Source of the DNA: Bog-473 sp963737745
GTDB lineage: Bacteria > Actinomycetota > Acidimicrobiia > Acidimicrobiales > RAAP-2
DNA: 64,000 bases
NCBI GenBank assembly: GCA_963737745.1
Contig: CAVTTR010000007.1
Coordinates: 682,001 to 746,000, forward strand
Reading direction: 5' to 3'
A program made the position numbers and the translations under genes. Below are positions 27,790 to 36,653 of this stretch, piece by piece (positions within the stretch are counted from its first letter, which is position 1; every line of letters starts with the position of its first letter). The notes beneath the pieces are model-generated. The model searched no databases, was not told the DNA's origin, and saw only the letters and a list, made by a program, of their open reading frames with translations.

Positions 27790-28670
27790 ACCTTGGCCCG
27801 CCGTCTCACTGACGGCGATGCTGTTAGCCCCACCCTGCCCTGCCGTCATCGAGGAACGTTCCGCCGTCATGGATATGGCCAAACGCATCCCACGCGCCCT
27901 CGCTGACCTAGCTGTGCCGCGGTTGGGGAGAAGTACGTTGCGCGTCACGGATCACCATGTGCGCATTGCTCTGGCCGCCGAAATCCCGTCGATCACCGAC
28001 ACTCCCTTCGCCTGGTCGCCGCGTACAGCACGACGGACCCTGGGACTGGCAGCCGTACGGAGCATGGTGGCGGGAGAAGCCAGGTCACCCATCGATGGGG
28101 TGAGGCGTGCCATCGCCGATGCCATCCGTTCAGTCAGAGAGGGTGAGCGCTCAGCCGCTTCGGTGGACCGCTGGCTCGCCGGGTTGGCACCGGCTGGTCT
28201 TGCCGTGGCCGAGGCGGACGCTGTGACATGGGCCACCCGCCTCTGGTGCGCCCTTGATTGGAACGCCTTCGACGAGCTTCCGTCCATAGGCCGGGACCAC
28301 TGGTGGAACAGCCCTCACTCCTCCCTCCTCGCCATTCGCAGGTCGCGCCGAGGTGCGCGCCGTCACCCGCGATCACCATGGCAACGCCTATTCGACCCAC
28401 CTCGTCGTGCTGGGTGGCCGACGACGTGCCAGCGTCAGATCCGAGTTGAGCGTGGTGGCGCTGGCGGAAGTACTCCAAGCCCAACCTTCTCTTCCGCCCG
28501 CACGCGTCATGGGCTGGTGGCCGGACTCGGGTCACCAGATCAAGGTCGACATTGATACGGCGGTCGTCGCAGAGGGGGCGGCCGCCGTGACCCGCACCCT
28601 GACTCGCGGCGAGACCGGCCGGGAGGCCGATCCGATCCCTTTTAAGGGGGTCGCCAGGGCTGCGGCATGA
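27782..28670 (+). CDS. Uncharacterised actinobacterial protein, one frameshift
   Basis: Starts at an ATG 8 nt before the end of the preceding gene, so the pair is coupled. The first frame runs to about 28330 (LADLAVPRLGRSTLRVTDHH...WNSPHSSLLA). The second continues from AGRAEVRAVTRDHHG to KVDIDTAVVAEGAAAVTRTL and stops at 28670. One base is out of place in the CTCGCCATTCGCAGG region. The total is about 295 aa. No domain recognised; the partner gene suggests a shared, unknown function. Confidence 0.6.
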
Positions 28671-28704
28671 GACCCCCCGGACCTCGCCTATCGTTGTAGC
28701 CCCC

Positions 28705-30546
28705 ATGAAGAACCGAGAAGACATCCGCAATGTGGCCATCGTGGCCCACGTCGACCACGGTAAGACGACTCTGGTCGACGCCATGTTGCGCCAGACCGGC
28801 GCATTCGGCGCCCATCAGGAAGTGACCGACCGCGTCATGGACTCTGGCGACCTCGAACGTGAGAAGGGCATCACCATCCTGGCCAAGAACACCGCCGTTC
28901 GCTGGGGTGGCGTGAAGATGAACATCGTTGACACTCCGGGCCACGCCGATTTCGGGGGCGAGGTGGAGCGGGGTCTGACCATGGTCGACGGCGTTCTCCT
29001 CCTGGTCGACGCCTCCGAGGGCCCGCTTCCGCAGACTCGCTTTGTCCTTCGCAAGGCCCTCGAAGCTCGCCTTCCGGTGGTGCTGGTGATCAACAAGGTC
29101 GATCGCCCCGACGCCCGGATCGAAGAAGTCGTCGACCAAGTCGAGGAATTGTTCTTGGACCTGGACGCCGACGAGCACCAGATCTCCTTCCCCATCCTCT
29201 ATTCCAACGCCCGAGCGGGTTGGGTCAGCACCGAGCGAGGGGTGGAGGGCACCGACGTGGCGCCGCTCTTCCAAGCGATCATCGACCATGTCCCGCCGCC
29301 GCAATTCGACGAGAACGCGCCCACCCAGGCGCTCGTTTGCAACCTGAGTGCCTCCCCGTATGTGGGGCGATTGGCGATCTGCCGCGTCTACAACGGCGAG
29401 CTCACCAAGGGCGGAAACGTTGCGTGGTGCAGATTGGACGGAACCATCGAGAAGGCGAAGATCACCGAGATGTACGTGACCGAGTCTCTCGAGCAGGTCC
29501 CGGCCGACTCGGCCGGACCGGGCGAAATCGTTTCCATCGCCGGCCTGGCCGAGGTCACCATCGGCGAGACTCTGGCCGACGTCGACAACCCGATCGCGCT
29601 GCCGGCCATTACGGTCGACGAGCCGAGCTTGGCCATGACCATCGGCATCAACACCTCACCCCTCTCGGGCGGTGATGGGACCAAACTCACGGCGCGGCTC
29701 TTGAAGAATCGGCTCGACTCCGAGCTCGTTGGCAATGTGGCGATCCGTGTAGCCCCCACAGATCGTCCGGATCTATGGGAAGTGCTCGGCCGGGGCGAGC
29801 TGCAGCTGGCCGTCCTCGTCGAGACCATGCGGCGCGAGGGCTTCGAGCTGACCGTGGGCAAGCCACAGGTGGTTACCCGTGAGGAGGACGGCAAGGTCCT
29901 CGAGCCGGTCGAGCGTGTATCCATCGACGTGCCTGACGACTATTTAGGCGTTGTCACCCAGTTGCTGGCCCTACGAAAAGGAACGATGACCGAAATGGTC
30001 AACCACGGGACCGGATGGGTTCGTCTCGACTACCGCGTGCCGGCCCGAGGCCTCATTGGCTTTCGCACCGAGTTCTTGACCGAGACCAGAGGTACGGGCG
30101 TCTTGCACCACATCTTTGACGGCTGGGCGCCCTGGCACGGTGAGCTCAAGACGCGGCGCAACGGCTCCATGGTGGCGGACCGTCGAGGCCTGACGACCAC
30201 GTTCGCCCTGATGAATCTGCAGGAACGGGGCACTCTCATCGTCGGTCCCGGTGAAGAGGTCTATGAGGGGATGGTCATCGGCGAGAACGCCCGACAAGAA
30301 GAGATGGACGTGAACCCGACCAAGGAGAAGAAGCTCAACAACATCCGCTCGTCGACGGCGGAGGAGTTCGAGCGGCTCACCCCGGTCACTATTTTCTCTC
30401 TCGAGCACGCCCTGGAGTTCATTTCCGACGACGAATGCGTCGAAGTGACGCCCAAAGTGGTTCGGTTACGCAAGGTGGTGCTTCCTCAGGCCGAGCGTGG
30501 ACGGGCGAGAGGACGCCTACGCGACCAGAACGCCTCCTCGCATTAG
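28705..30546 (+). CDS. typA: Ribosome-associated translational GTPase TypA/BipA
   Basis: 613 residues with the translation GTPase core: AHVDHGKTT (G1), REKGITI (G2), DTPGHADF (G3) and NKVDRPDA (G4), then EF-G-like domains III and V and the BipA-specific C-terminal domain (MVNHGTGWVRLDYRVPARG in part, and the KEKKLNNIRSS loop). It binds 70S ribosomes and helps 50S assembly and stress growth. The length matches the family. It is preceded by the two unknown genes and followed by tRNA-Ser. Confidence 0.97.
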   Translation: MKNREDIRNVAIVAHVDHGKTTLVDAMLRQTGAFGAHQEVTDRVMDSGDLEREKGITILAKNTAVRWGGVKMNIVDTPGHADFGGEVERGLTMVDGVLLLVDASEGPLPQTRFVLRKALEARLPVVLVINKVDRPDARIEEVVDQVEELFLDLDADEHQISFPILYSNARAGWVSTERGVEGTDVAPLFQAIIDHVPPPQFDENAPTQALVCNLSASPYVGRLAICRVYNGELTKGGNVAWCRLDGTIEKAKITEMYVTESLEQVPADSAGPGEIVSIAGLAEVTIGETLADVDNPIALPAITVDEPSLAMTIGINTSPLSGGDGTKLTARLLKNRLDSELVGNVAIRVAPTDRPDLWEVLGRGELQLAVLVETMRREGFELTVGKPQVVTREEDGKVLEPVERVSIDVPDDYLGVVTQLLALRKGTMTEMVNHGTGWVRLDYRVPARGLIGFRTEFLTETRGTGVLHHIFDGWAPWHGELKTRRNGSMVADRRGLTTTFALMNLQERGTLIVGPGEEVYEGMVIGENARQEEMDVNPTKEKKLNNIRSSTAEEFERLTPVTIFSLEHALEFISDDECVEVTPKVVRLRKVVLPQAERGRARGRLRDQNASSH

Positions 30547-30617
30547 TCGAGTCGCAGTCGCAGTCGCAGTACGGTAAGGCTCATTGGACCACGCTTTCAC
30601 TTAGCATTGCGCCGGAT

Positions 30618-30702
30618 GGAGGGATGGCAGAGCGGACAAATGCGCAGCTCTTGAAAAGCTGTGAGGTGCAAGCCTCCGTGGGTTCGAATCCCACTCCCTC
30701 CG
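30618..30702 (+). tRNA. tRNA-Ser(UGA)
   Basis: The cloverleaf has acceptor GGAGGGA/TCCCTCC with discriminator G at 30702. The anticodon stem CAGCT/AGCTG encloses CTTGAAA (anticodon UGA). A variable arm typical of class II tRNA and T-loop GGTTCGAAT follow. No encoded CCA. It lies 71 nt after typA; the spacer includes a short GTCGCA triplication (about 30549-30570). Confidence 0.95.
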
Positions 30703-30896
30703 CTCTTAGCAGTTGGCCATAGCCGCATCGGTCTCGTGGTGCGCGCTTTAGCTGCGCCAGGGCTCTGTGGCTCAGTTGTCGTGTGCGCCACGTGGGCTAC
30801 GAGAGCTCTCGAGTTCGTTTTTGGAAAACGATGCGGCGCGGTTGATTGTTTCGAAAAACATGTGTCGGTAGGGCCGACCCCGAATGAGGCACCCGC
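30703..30896. other. Intergenic, nothing recognised
   Basis: About 190 nt between tRNA-Ser(UGA) and the end of pheA. It has an AT-richer stretch near 30815-30860. I found no RNA fold, repeat or convincing ORF in it. Confidence 0.4.
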
Positions 30897-31834
30897 TTAA
30901 CCGATGGCGGATCGCAATCCGGACAGCCACTCGTCGGCGGCTTGCCAGGCAGCATCGGCCTCGCGCCGCTTGTCGTCTCCATGGCTCCCCGCAGCGGGAT
31001 ACGAGCCGAGGAACTTCACGCCCGCCAAGCTGGCATGCAGATCGCGTAGACAGTCAGCGATGACCTCGTCAGCGAAGATGCCCACGTAGATCGATGACGA
31101 AGCAATAGTCCCCGAGGCTCTGCTTGGTCGGCCGCGACTCGAGCTTGGTCAGGTTGATGTTGCGGGCCGCGAACTGTCCCAGAATGCCGTGCAGGCTTCC
31201 AGGGTGGTCAGCCCGCTGAAAACACACGATGCTCGTCTTGTCGTGACCGGTCGCTTTCTGCACGCCCGGTGGGCGGGTGACGGCGACGAAACGGGTCTGG
31301 TTGTCGGGATGGTCCTCGACGTCCTCGGCCAGGATCGCCAGCCCGTAGCGATCAGCCGCCAGGCGGGGGGCGATGGCAGCCCCGTTGCGCAAATCCGACT
31401 CACCGAGGACCCGCGCCGCATCGGCCGTCGAGTTGGCCGCCACTTGTTCCACGCCGGGCAGGTGCTCGGCCAGGAACTTCTGGCACTGCGCCAGCGCATG
31501 CGGATAGGACGACGACCTGCGTGATGTCGCCGAGTTGCACCCCGGGCTTGGCCATGAGGTGGAGATGGATGTCCATGACGACCTCGCGCTGGATGTAGAG
31601 GTCGACATCGAAAATGAGCCCATCGATGGTGGCGCTGACCGTGCCCTCTATGCCGTTCTCGATGGGGACGAATCCCACGTCGGCCCGGCCCGCCGCCACC
31701 TCATCGAGGACGCCGGTGATCGACGAAAGAGGGCGCAGATCGGCCGCGGCCAGATCCGGCTGGGTCAGCAGCGCCTCTTGGGTGAAGGTGGCCGCGGGGC
31801 CGAAGTAGGCGACCGTGGTCACAGGAGGGTTCAC
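30897..31834 (-). CDS. pheA: Prephenate dehydratase, split by two frameshifts
   Basis: The monofunctional enzyme converts prephenate to phenylpyruvate for phenylalanine synthesis. Three frames join into one protein: VAYFGPAATFTQEALL to GDITQVV (31834 to about 31505), YPHALAQCQKFL to the DYCFVIDL end (to about 31078), and GI/LADEVIADCLRDL to SAIG (to 30897). The catalytic TRF motif (NQTRFVAV) and an ACT regulatory domain (HPGSLHGILGQFAARNINLTKLESRP in part) are present. Both breaks disappear if one base is removed (GTCCTAT to GTCTAT; CTTCGC to CTCGC). It is divergent from larB with only 24 nt between starts. Confidence 0.85.
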
Positions 31835-31858
31835 TCCCGGGCAGGATAGTGAGGATAT

Positions 31859-32620
31859 ATGGACCCCTCCTCACTCCGCGCCCTCATCGATCACGTGGCA
31901 TCGGGCGACTGCACGCCAGACGACGCCGTGCGCCAGCTGCGCCGGCTGCCCTACGCCGACCTGGGGTTCGCCCGCATCGACCATCACCGTGACCTGCGGC
32001 AAGGTATGCCCGAAGCCGTGTACGGCCCGGGCAAGGCACCCGAGCAGTGTGCCGCCATCGTCGAGGAGCTGCTCAGGGCTAGTTCCGGTCCTGTGCTGCT
32101 GACTCGAGCGGCAGAAGCCCAGGTCAAAGCCGTCTCCGCTCTGACCGAAGCCCTCGGCTACGGGCCGGGCGAGGTCACGGAGGGCGGCCCGGCCTGCACC
32201 ATGACCTTCCGTCCGGCACCGCCCCGGGAGGGCCACATCGTCGTGGTGACGGCCGGAACGGCCGACCTCCCCGTCGCCCATGAGTGCACCGCCGTGCTCG
32301 GGGCCCTCGGATTCGCACCGACCCTCCTGGTCGACTGCGGGGTGGCTGGGCTCCACCGTTTGCTGGCCGAAGTCGACGAGCTCGCCATGGCTGATGCTGT
32401 GGTCGTGATCGCCGGAATGGAGGGTGCATTGTCCAGTGTCGTCGGGGGCCTGACTCCGGCACCCGTCGTGGCGGTCCCTACCAGCACCGGTTACGGGGCG
32501 GGCTTCGAGGGAATTACGGCGCTCTTGGCCATGCTCGCCAGCTGTGCGTCGGGGGTCACCGTGGTCGGGATCGACAACGGCTACGGCGCGGCGTGCGCCA
32601 TCGCCCGGCTTCTCCGGTGA
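31859..32620 (+). CDS. larB: Nickel-pincer cofactor biosynthesis protein LarB
   Basis: 253 residues of the PurE-like carboxylase/hydrolase family. LarB carboxylates nicotinic acid adenine dinucleotide at C5 and splits off AMP, the first step to the nickel-pincer nucleotide. Visible features are the N-terminal helical part with LPYADLGFARIDHHR, then the AIR carboxylase-like core VVTAGTADLPVAHE, IAGMEGALSSVVGGL and the terminal VGIDNGYGAACAIARLL. The gene overlaps larC by 4 nt. An AGGA sits 5-8 nt before the ATG. Confidence 0.94.
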   Translation: MDPSSLRALIDHVASGDCTPDDAVRQLRRLPYADLGFARIDHHRDLRQGMPEAVYGPGKAPEQCAAIVEELLRASSGPVLLTRAAEAQVKAVSALTEALGYGPGEVTEGGPACTMTFRPAPPREGHIVVVTAGTADLPVAHECTAVLGALGFAPTLLVDCGVAGLHRLLAEVDELAMADAVVVIAGMEGALSSVVGGLTPAPVVAVPTSTGYGAGFEGITALLAMLASCASGVTVVGIDNGYGAACAIARLLR

Positions 32621-33864
32621 ACACCGCGGCGACTGGAGCAACACCGGCCAACACAGGGACCACGGCGAGCGGTCCGACAAAGACCATCGCCTGGTTTCAT
32701 TGCTTTGCCGGAATTGCCGGCGACATGGCGTTGGGCGCGCTCCTCAATGCCGGGGCCGATCTCAAGGAAGTTCGCCTCCTCCTCGAACGCCTTTCGTTGC
32801 CCGGCTGGGAGCTCGAAGTCGAAGACTCGCTCCGCGGCGGGATCGCCTGTACCCGCGCACTGGTGAAGGTCGGCGGGGACGGCAGTGACCGCACCCATGC
32901 CCACATCGTGGAACTGATCACGGCGGCCGCACTTCCTCCACGGGTGACGGCACGTGCGCTGGCGGTATTCGATCGCCTGGCCGAAGTGGAGTCGGCCTTG
33001 CACCAGCACCCGGTCGAGCAGGTGCACTTCCATGAAGTAGGCGGTCACGACGCCATCATCGACATCGTCGGCACGGTCGCTGCGCTCGAAGTCCTGGGTG
33101 TCGACGAGATTGCGGCTTCCCCCGTCGCCACGGGAACCGGGATGGTCCGCGCGGCGCATGGTCTGCTGCCCAATCCCTCTCCGGCCGCCGTGCGACTGCT
33201 CGAGGGCGTGCCCACCTATGGCCGCGCCACCACGGTGGAGCTCACCACGCCGACCGGAGCCGCGCTGCTCGCCGCGCTGTCTACGTCGTTCGGTCCCATG
33301 CCGTCGATGGTGGTGACCGCCAGTGGGTTCGGTGGGGGCCGCAGCGAGATCGAAGAGCTGCCCAACTGCACGCACGTCATCATTGGCGAGCGTTCCGAGC
33401 GGACCTCCATCGGTTCGGGTCAGCCGGCATTGGTCCTCGAGACCAACCTCGACGACGTGACGGGAGAGCAGTTGGGATATGCCGTGTCCGCCGCCCTCGA
33501 CGCGGGCGCGCTCGACGCCTGGATCAGTTCGGTCACCATGAAAAAGGGTCGCCCCGGACATGTCCTCCACGTGCTGACAGACGTCGCACATCTCGAGCGC
33601 TTGCGCCATCTCGTGCACACGACGACGGGCACCTTCGGGGTGCGCGTCACAGCGGCGGAGCGGTGGCCGGCGGCGCGCACGTTCGACGAGGTGACCATCG
33701 ATGGCATGGTGGTGCGAATGAAGATTGGCTACGGGAGGGCGAAGCCCGAGTTCGAAGATGTGGCGGCAATTGCCTCGGCCACCGGTGCTCCCGTGCACGA
33801 CGTGGCCTCGCGGGCCGAGGCGGCATGGCGAGCGTGGCATGAGAACGATTCGACGCTTCCATGA
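32617..33864 (+). CDS. larC: Nickel-pincer cofactor nickel insertion protein LarC
   Basis: LarC is a CTP-dependent cyclometallase that inserts nickel into the pincer nucleotide. The protein of about 415 aa starts at the GTG at 32617 (GTGA overlap with larB). It shows FHCFAGIAGDMALGALL, the His-rich VHFHEVGGHDAIIDIVG, TPTGAALLA and the C-terminal LETNLDDVTGEQLGYA and TMKKGRPGHVLHVL. Both LarC1 and LarC2 parts are in one frame, so no programmed frameshift is needed here, unlike in Lactiplantibacillus. Confidence 0.95.
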   Translation: MNTAATGATPANTGTTASGPTKTIAWFHCFAGIAGDMALGALLNAGADLKEVRLLLERLSLPGWELEVEDSLRGGIACTRALVKVGGDGSDRTHAHIVELITAAALPPRVTARALAVFDRLAEVESALHQHPVEQVHFHEVGGHDAIIDIVGTVAALEVLGVDEIAASPVATGTGMVRAAHGLLPNPSPAAVRLLEGVPTYGRATTVELTTPTGAALLAALSTSFGPMPSMVVTASGFGGGRSEIEELPNCTHVIIGERSERTSIGSGQPALVLETNLDDVTGEQLGYAVSAALDAGALDAWISSVTMKKGRPGHVLHVLTDVAHLERLRHLVHTTTGTFGVRVTAAERWPAARTFDEVTIDGMVVRMKIGYGRAKPEFEDVAAIASATGAPVHDVASRAEAAWRAWHENDSTLP

Positions 33865-35225
33865 CAGCGAAGAGAATGTTCGAATACGACGACACCATGA
33901 CCGACCTGGTGATGGCGTATTGCAAGGAGCGTCTCGCCCTTGACCCGGTGCCACTCGACTTCGGGGGTCAAGCCAAGGGGTTGAGCTCCGTCCTCGCTGG
34001 GCTGATGCGTCCCGACGGAAATGATGCGGGCGACGTCCTGCGGCTCTTCGTCGACGAACTGTCTACGGCCGTCGTTTCCTGCGACAGCCCGCGCTTCCTG
34101 TCCTTCATTCCCGCCGCGCCCACAAAGGCGGCACTCCTCTTCGACATGTTCGTCTCCTGCTCTTCCCTGCACGGGACCTCATGGCTCGAGGCGGCCGGCG
34201 CCGTTGTGGCCGAGAACCAGGCACTCGCGGTCATTTCAGAGATGGCGGGCCTGCCACCTGAAGCCGGAGGATGCTTCGTGGCCGGTGGATCGGCAGGCAA
34301 TCTCTCCGCGCTCGTAGTGGCCCGGGACACTGCGGGCTTCCGGCGCGGCAGGCCGAGTCCTACCCGTCCGTTGATCGCCGTCAGTGACGAAGCGCATTCT
34401 TCGGTCGGCAAGGCGCTGCACGTCATCGGCGTGGAGGCGCTCATCATTCCCACCGAGGATCACCGCTTGACCGGAACGGCGCTCCGTGCCGCGTTGGAGC
34501 ACCATCCGCGGCTGGACGACGTGATCGCCGTGGTGGCCACGGCGGGAACGACCAATGCCGGCATCATCGATGACCTGGCTGGCGTGGCCGAGGTGGCACA
34601 AGAGCGCAATATCTGGTTCCACATCGACGGGGCCTACGGCGGAGCGGCTTTGTTTGCGCCGTCGGCGCGGCACAAGTTCGCGGGATTCGAGAAGGCCGAC
34701 TCCTTCATCGTCGATCCGCACAAGTGGCTGTTTGCACCGTTCGACTGTGCTGCTCTGCTCTACCGTCAGCCCAATTTGGCCAAGGCGGTCCACACGCAGG
34801 ACGCCTCGTATCTCGAGGTGCTGCATAGCGAGAACCCCGAAGAGTGGAATCCGAGCGACTATGCGTACCACCTGACCCGCCGCGCCCGCGGCCTGCCCAT
34901 CTGGTTCTCCATGGCCGTCTACGGCATCGATGCCTATGGCGAGGCCGTGGAAGCGGGACTCGCTATTGCGCAGCGGGCGGCGTCCATGATCGAAGAATCG
35001 CCGTTCACCGAGTTGGTACGCCAGCCCGAGCTCTCCGTCGTCCTCTTCCGACGACCCGGTTGGCGCAAACCCGACTACGACGCGTGGTCGGCCCGGCTCC
35101 TTCGAGACCAGATCGGTTTCGTGACGCCGACAACGTGGGAGGGCGAAACCGTGGCTCGCTTCGCCTTCCTGCATCCCGACACCACACCCGCCATGGTCCG
35201 CGAGATTCTCGACACCATGGCCTGA
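33861..35225 (+). CDS. Group II PLP-dependent amino acid decarboxylase
   Basis: 454 residues of the aromatic-L-amino-acid/glutamate decarboxylase family. The PLP lysine is in DPHKWLF, the Asp binding the pyridine nitrogen is in HIDGAYGG, and the cofactor-contacting VAGGSAGNLSAL and DEAHSSVGKA are present. Substrate could be an aromatic amino acid or another small amino acid; sequence reading alone does not decide. It overlaps larC by 4 nt (ATGA), so it is in the lar operon, but no direct link to the nickel-pincer pathway is known. Confidence 0.9.
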   Translation: MTAKRMFEYDDTMTDLVMAYCKERLALDPVPLDFGGQAKGLSSVLAGLMRPDGNDAGDVLRLFVDELSTAVVSCDSPRFLSFIPAAPTKAALLFDMFVSCSSLHGTSWLEAAGAVVAENQALAVISEMAGLPPEAGGCFVAGGSAGNLSALVVARDTAGFRRGRPSPTRPLIAVSDEAHSSVGKALHVIGVEALIIPTEDHRLTGTALRAALEHHPRLDDVIAVVATAGTTNAGIIDDLAGVAEVAQERNIWFHIDGAYGGAALFAPSARHKFAGFEKADSFIVDPHKWLFAPFDCAALLYRQPNLAKAVHTQDASYLEVLHSENPEEWNPSDYAYHLTRRARGLPIWFSMAVYGIDAYGEAVEAGLAIAQRAASMIEESPFTELVRQPELSVVLFRRPGWRKPDYDAWSARLLRDQIGFVTPTTWEGETVARFAFLHPDTTPAMVREILDTMA

Positions 35226-35231
35226 CGATGC

Positions 35232-35927
35232 TCAGGTGGTTGGGGCAGTTGCAGTTGCCTCTTCCCGCTGTGCACCCTCACCCTCGGCGCCTCCGGTCAG
35301 TTCCCACACCCGGTTGAGTGCCAGAACCATCGTCTCTACGTCCTGCGCCCCGGGGATGGCCCACTTCCCGTCGATGATGAAATGCGGCACGCCGGTGATC
35401 CCCAGGTCGTGCGCCAGGGCCTCGTCGGCCCGCACGTCCTTCTCGTATGCGTCGCTGGCCAGCGTTCTGCTCACGACATCGGGGTCCATGCCCGCCTTCG
35501 TGGCCACCCGGAGGAGGGCTTGATGGTCCGAGAGCAACTCTCCATCGGCGAAGTAGGCGGCGAAGAGACTCTCGACGACTGCGCCCTCGACCGCGGTGCC
35601 GCGTGCCGCACTGGCCAGGCGGTGGGCGTCGAAGGTGTTGCCGAGCTGGATCCGATCGAAGTTGAACGTCAGCCCGACCTCGTGACCCAAGGTCCCTAAG
35701 CGGTCATGACCGGCACGCACCTGTTCGGGACTCATCCCGTACTTGGTGGCCAGCATCTCGTTCATGTTCTGGGCCCGGCGGGCCGGCGCCTGGGGGTCCA
35801 ACTCGAAGGCATGGTGCACCACGGAGATGTCGTCCCCAAACGTCAACTGCTCCCGCGCCACGTGCAGGCGGCGTAAGCCGAGGGCACACCACGGGCAAGC
35901 GAAATCGGACCACACATCTATCTGCAT
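35232..35927 (-). CDS. DsbA family oxidoreductase (FrnE-like)
   Basis: 231 residues with the thioredoxin-like DsbA fold: active site CPWC in DVWSDFACPWCALG and the cis-Pro loop ITGVPHFIIDGKWAIPGAQ (in part) near the C-terminus. There is no signal peptide, so it is probably cytoplasmic, like FrnE proteins implicated in thiol-disulfide exchange under oxidative stress. It converges with the decarboxylase gene (6-nt gap). The last 20 residues are Glu/Ala/Thr-rich. Confidence 0.92.
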   Translation of the reverse strand: MQIDVWSDFACPWCALGLRRLHVAREQLTFGDDISVVHHAFELDPQAPARRAQNMNEMLATKYGMSPEQVRAGHDRLGTLGHEVGLTFNFDRIQLGNTFDAHRLASAARGTAVEGAVVESLFAAYFADGELLSDHQALLRVATKAGMDPDVVSRTLASDAYEKDVRADEALAHDLGITGVPHFIIDGKWAIPGAQDVETMVLALNRVWELTGGAEGEGAQREEATATAPTT

Positions 35928-35973
35928 AACGGGTACAACGCCGCCTTGGAGGCCCTATTCCCTGGCCTCACTC

Positions 35974-36527
35974 CTAGGGTTGCTTCGACCACCCTTCGGC
36001 CGCCGCCATCAGTGTCCAGCACGTGGCCCCGTCCAGCGACTCTCGGACGATGTCCGCATGACCGGCATGGCGAGCTGTCTCCTCAATGAGGTGGAGGAGG
36101 ACCCAGCGACGGCGACCACACCAAGCCGGCCGGAATCCAGGGGACCCCCTCGGTCGTCGCCGCCAAGGGGGCACCGAGGTCGTCGAGTGACAGTGATGGT
36201 CTTCTCCGTGTGTTCGGCCACGTCGGCGGAGAACCGCAACACGTCGGCGAGGGTTTCGCCGGGTGTGAGGCGGAAGCCGTCAGCCCAGTCCCACTGCGGC
36301 AGGAACACCGAGGTGTCCCCGTCGTGGATGAACCCGATCCAGCTCTGCTCGACCAGGGCCGCATGCTTGATCAAACCGCCCAGGTTGAGCTCGCTCGCGC
36401 TGGGTCGGGCCATCGCCTGCTCGTCGCTGAGGCCGTGGGCGGCATAGCGGATGCCGTCACGCTGCTGAGCCAGGTAGGCCAAGAGGCAGGCGCGCTCGTC
36501 GACGACAGGGGGTACAAGTCCAGGCAT
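35974..36527 (-). CDS. DinB/DUF664 family protein, frameshifted
   Basis: The start is the ATG at 36527 (MPGLVPPVVDERACLLAYL). The frame is good to HTEKTIT (about 36190), then shifts to SLDDLGAPLAATTEGVPWIPAG and again to RWVLLHLIEETARHAGHADI, ending at 35974. Together they give the four-helix DinB fold with metal-type histidines (H in LIKHA, HLIEETARHAGHAD). The total length fits about 184 aa. DinB proteins include bacillithiol- or mycothiol-dependent transferases; the function here is unknown. It is divergent from a WYL regulator gene, a common arrangement. Confidence 0.75.
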
Positions 36528-36612
36528 GACACGTGCTCCATTTCTGCCGGGGTCGCCGGCGTGAGGTTCTTTCGAGGGCATTGCTGATTGCCAATCCAGT
36601 GTGCGCCCCCAA

Positions 36613-36643
36613 AGTGGCCACCCTCTGTCCACTTTTAAGGACA
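36613..36643. promoter_or_regulatory. Nested inverted repeats between dinB-like and WYL genes (putative operator)
   Basis: TGTCC (36626-36630) and GGACA (36639-36643) are inverted copies with an 8-nt AT-rich spacer, nested with AGTGG (36613-36617) and CCACT (36629-36633). They end 10 nt before the WYL regulator start. An autoregulatory operator is inferred; no footprint knowledge supports it. Confidence 0.4.
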
Positions 36644-36653
36644 AACTGGACGT

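Noticed and set aside
30703..30896. A second, degenerate tRNA after tRNA-Ser(UGA), suggested by GGCTCAGTTG near 30770.
   Set aside because: No acceptor stem, anticodon arm or T-loop can be assembled around it.
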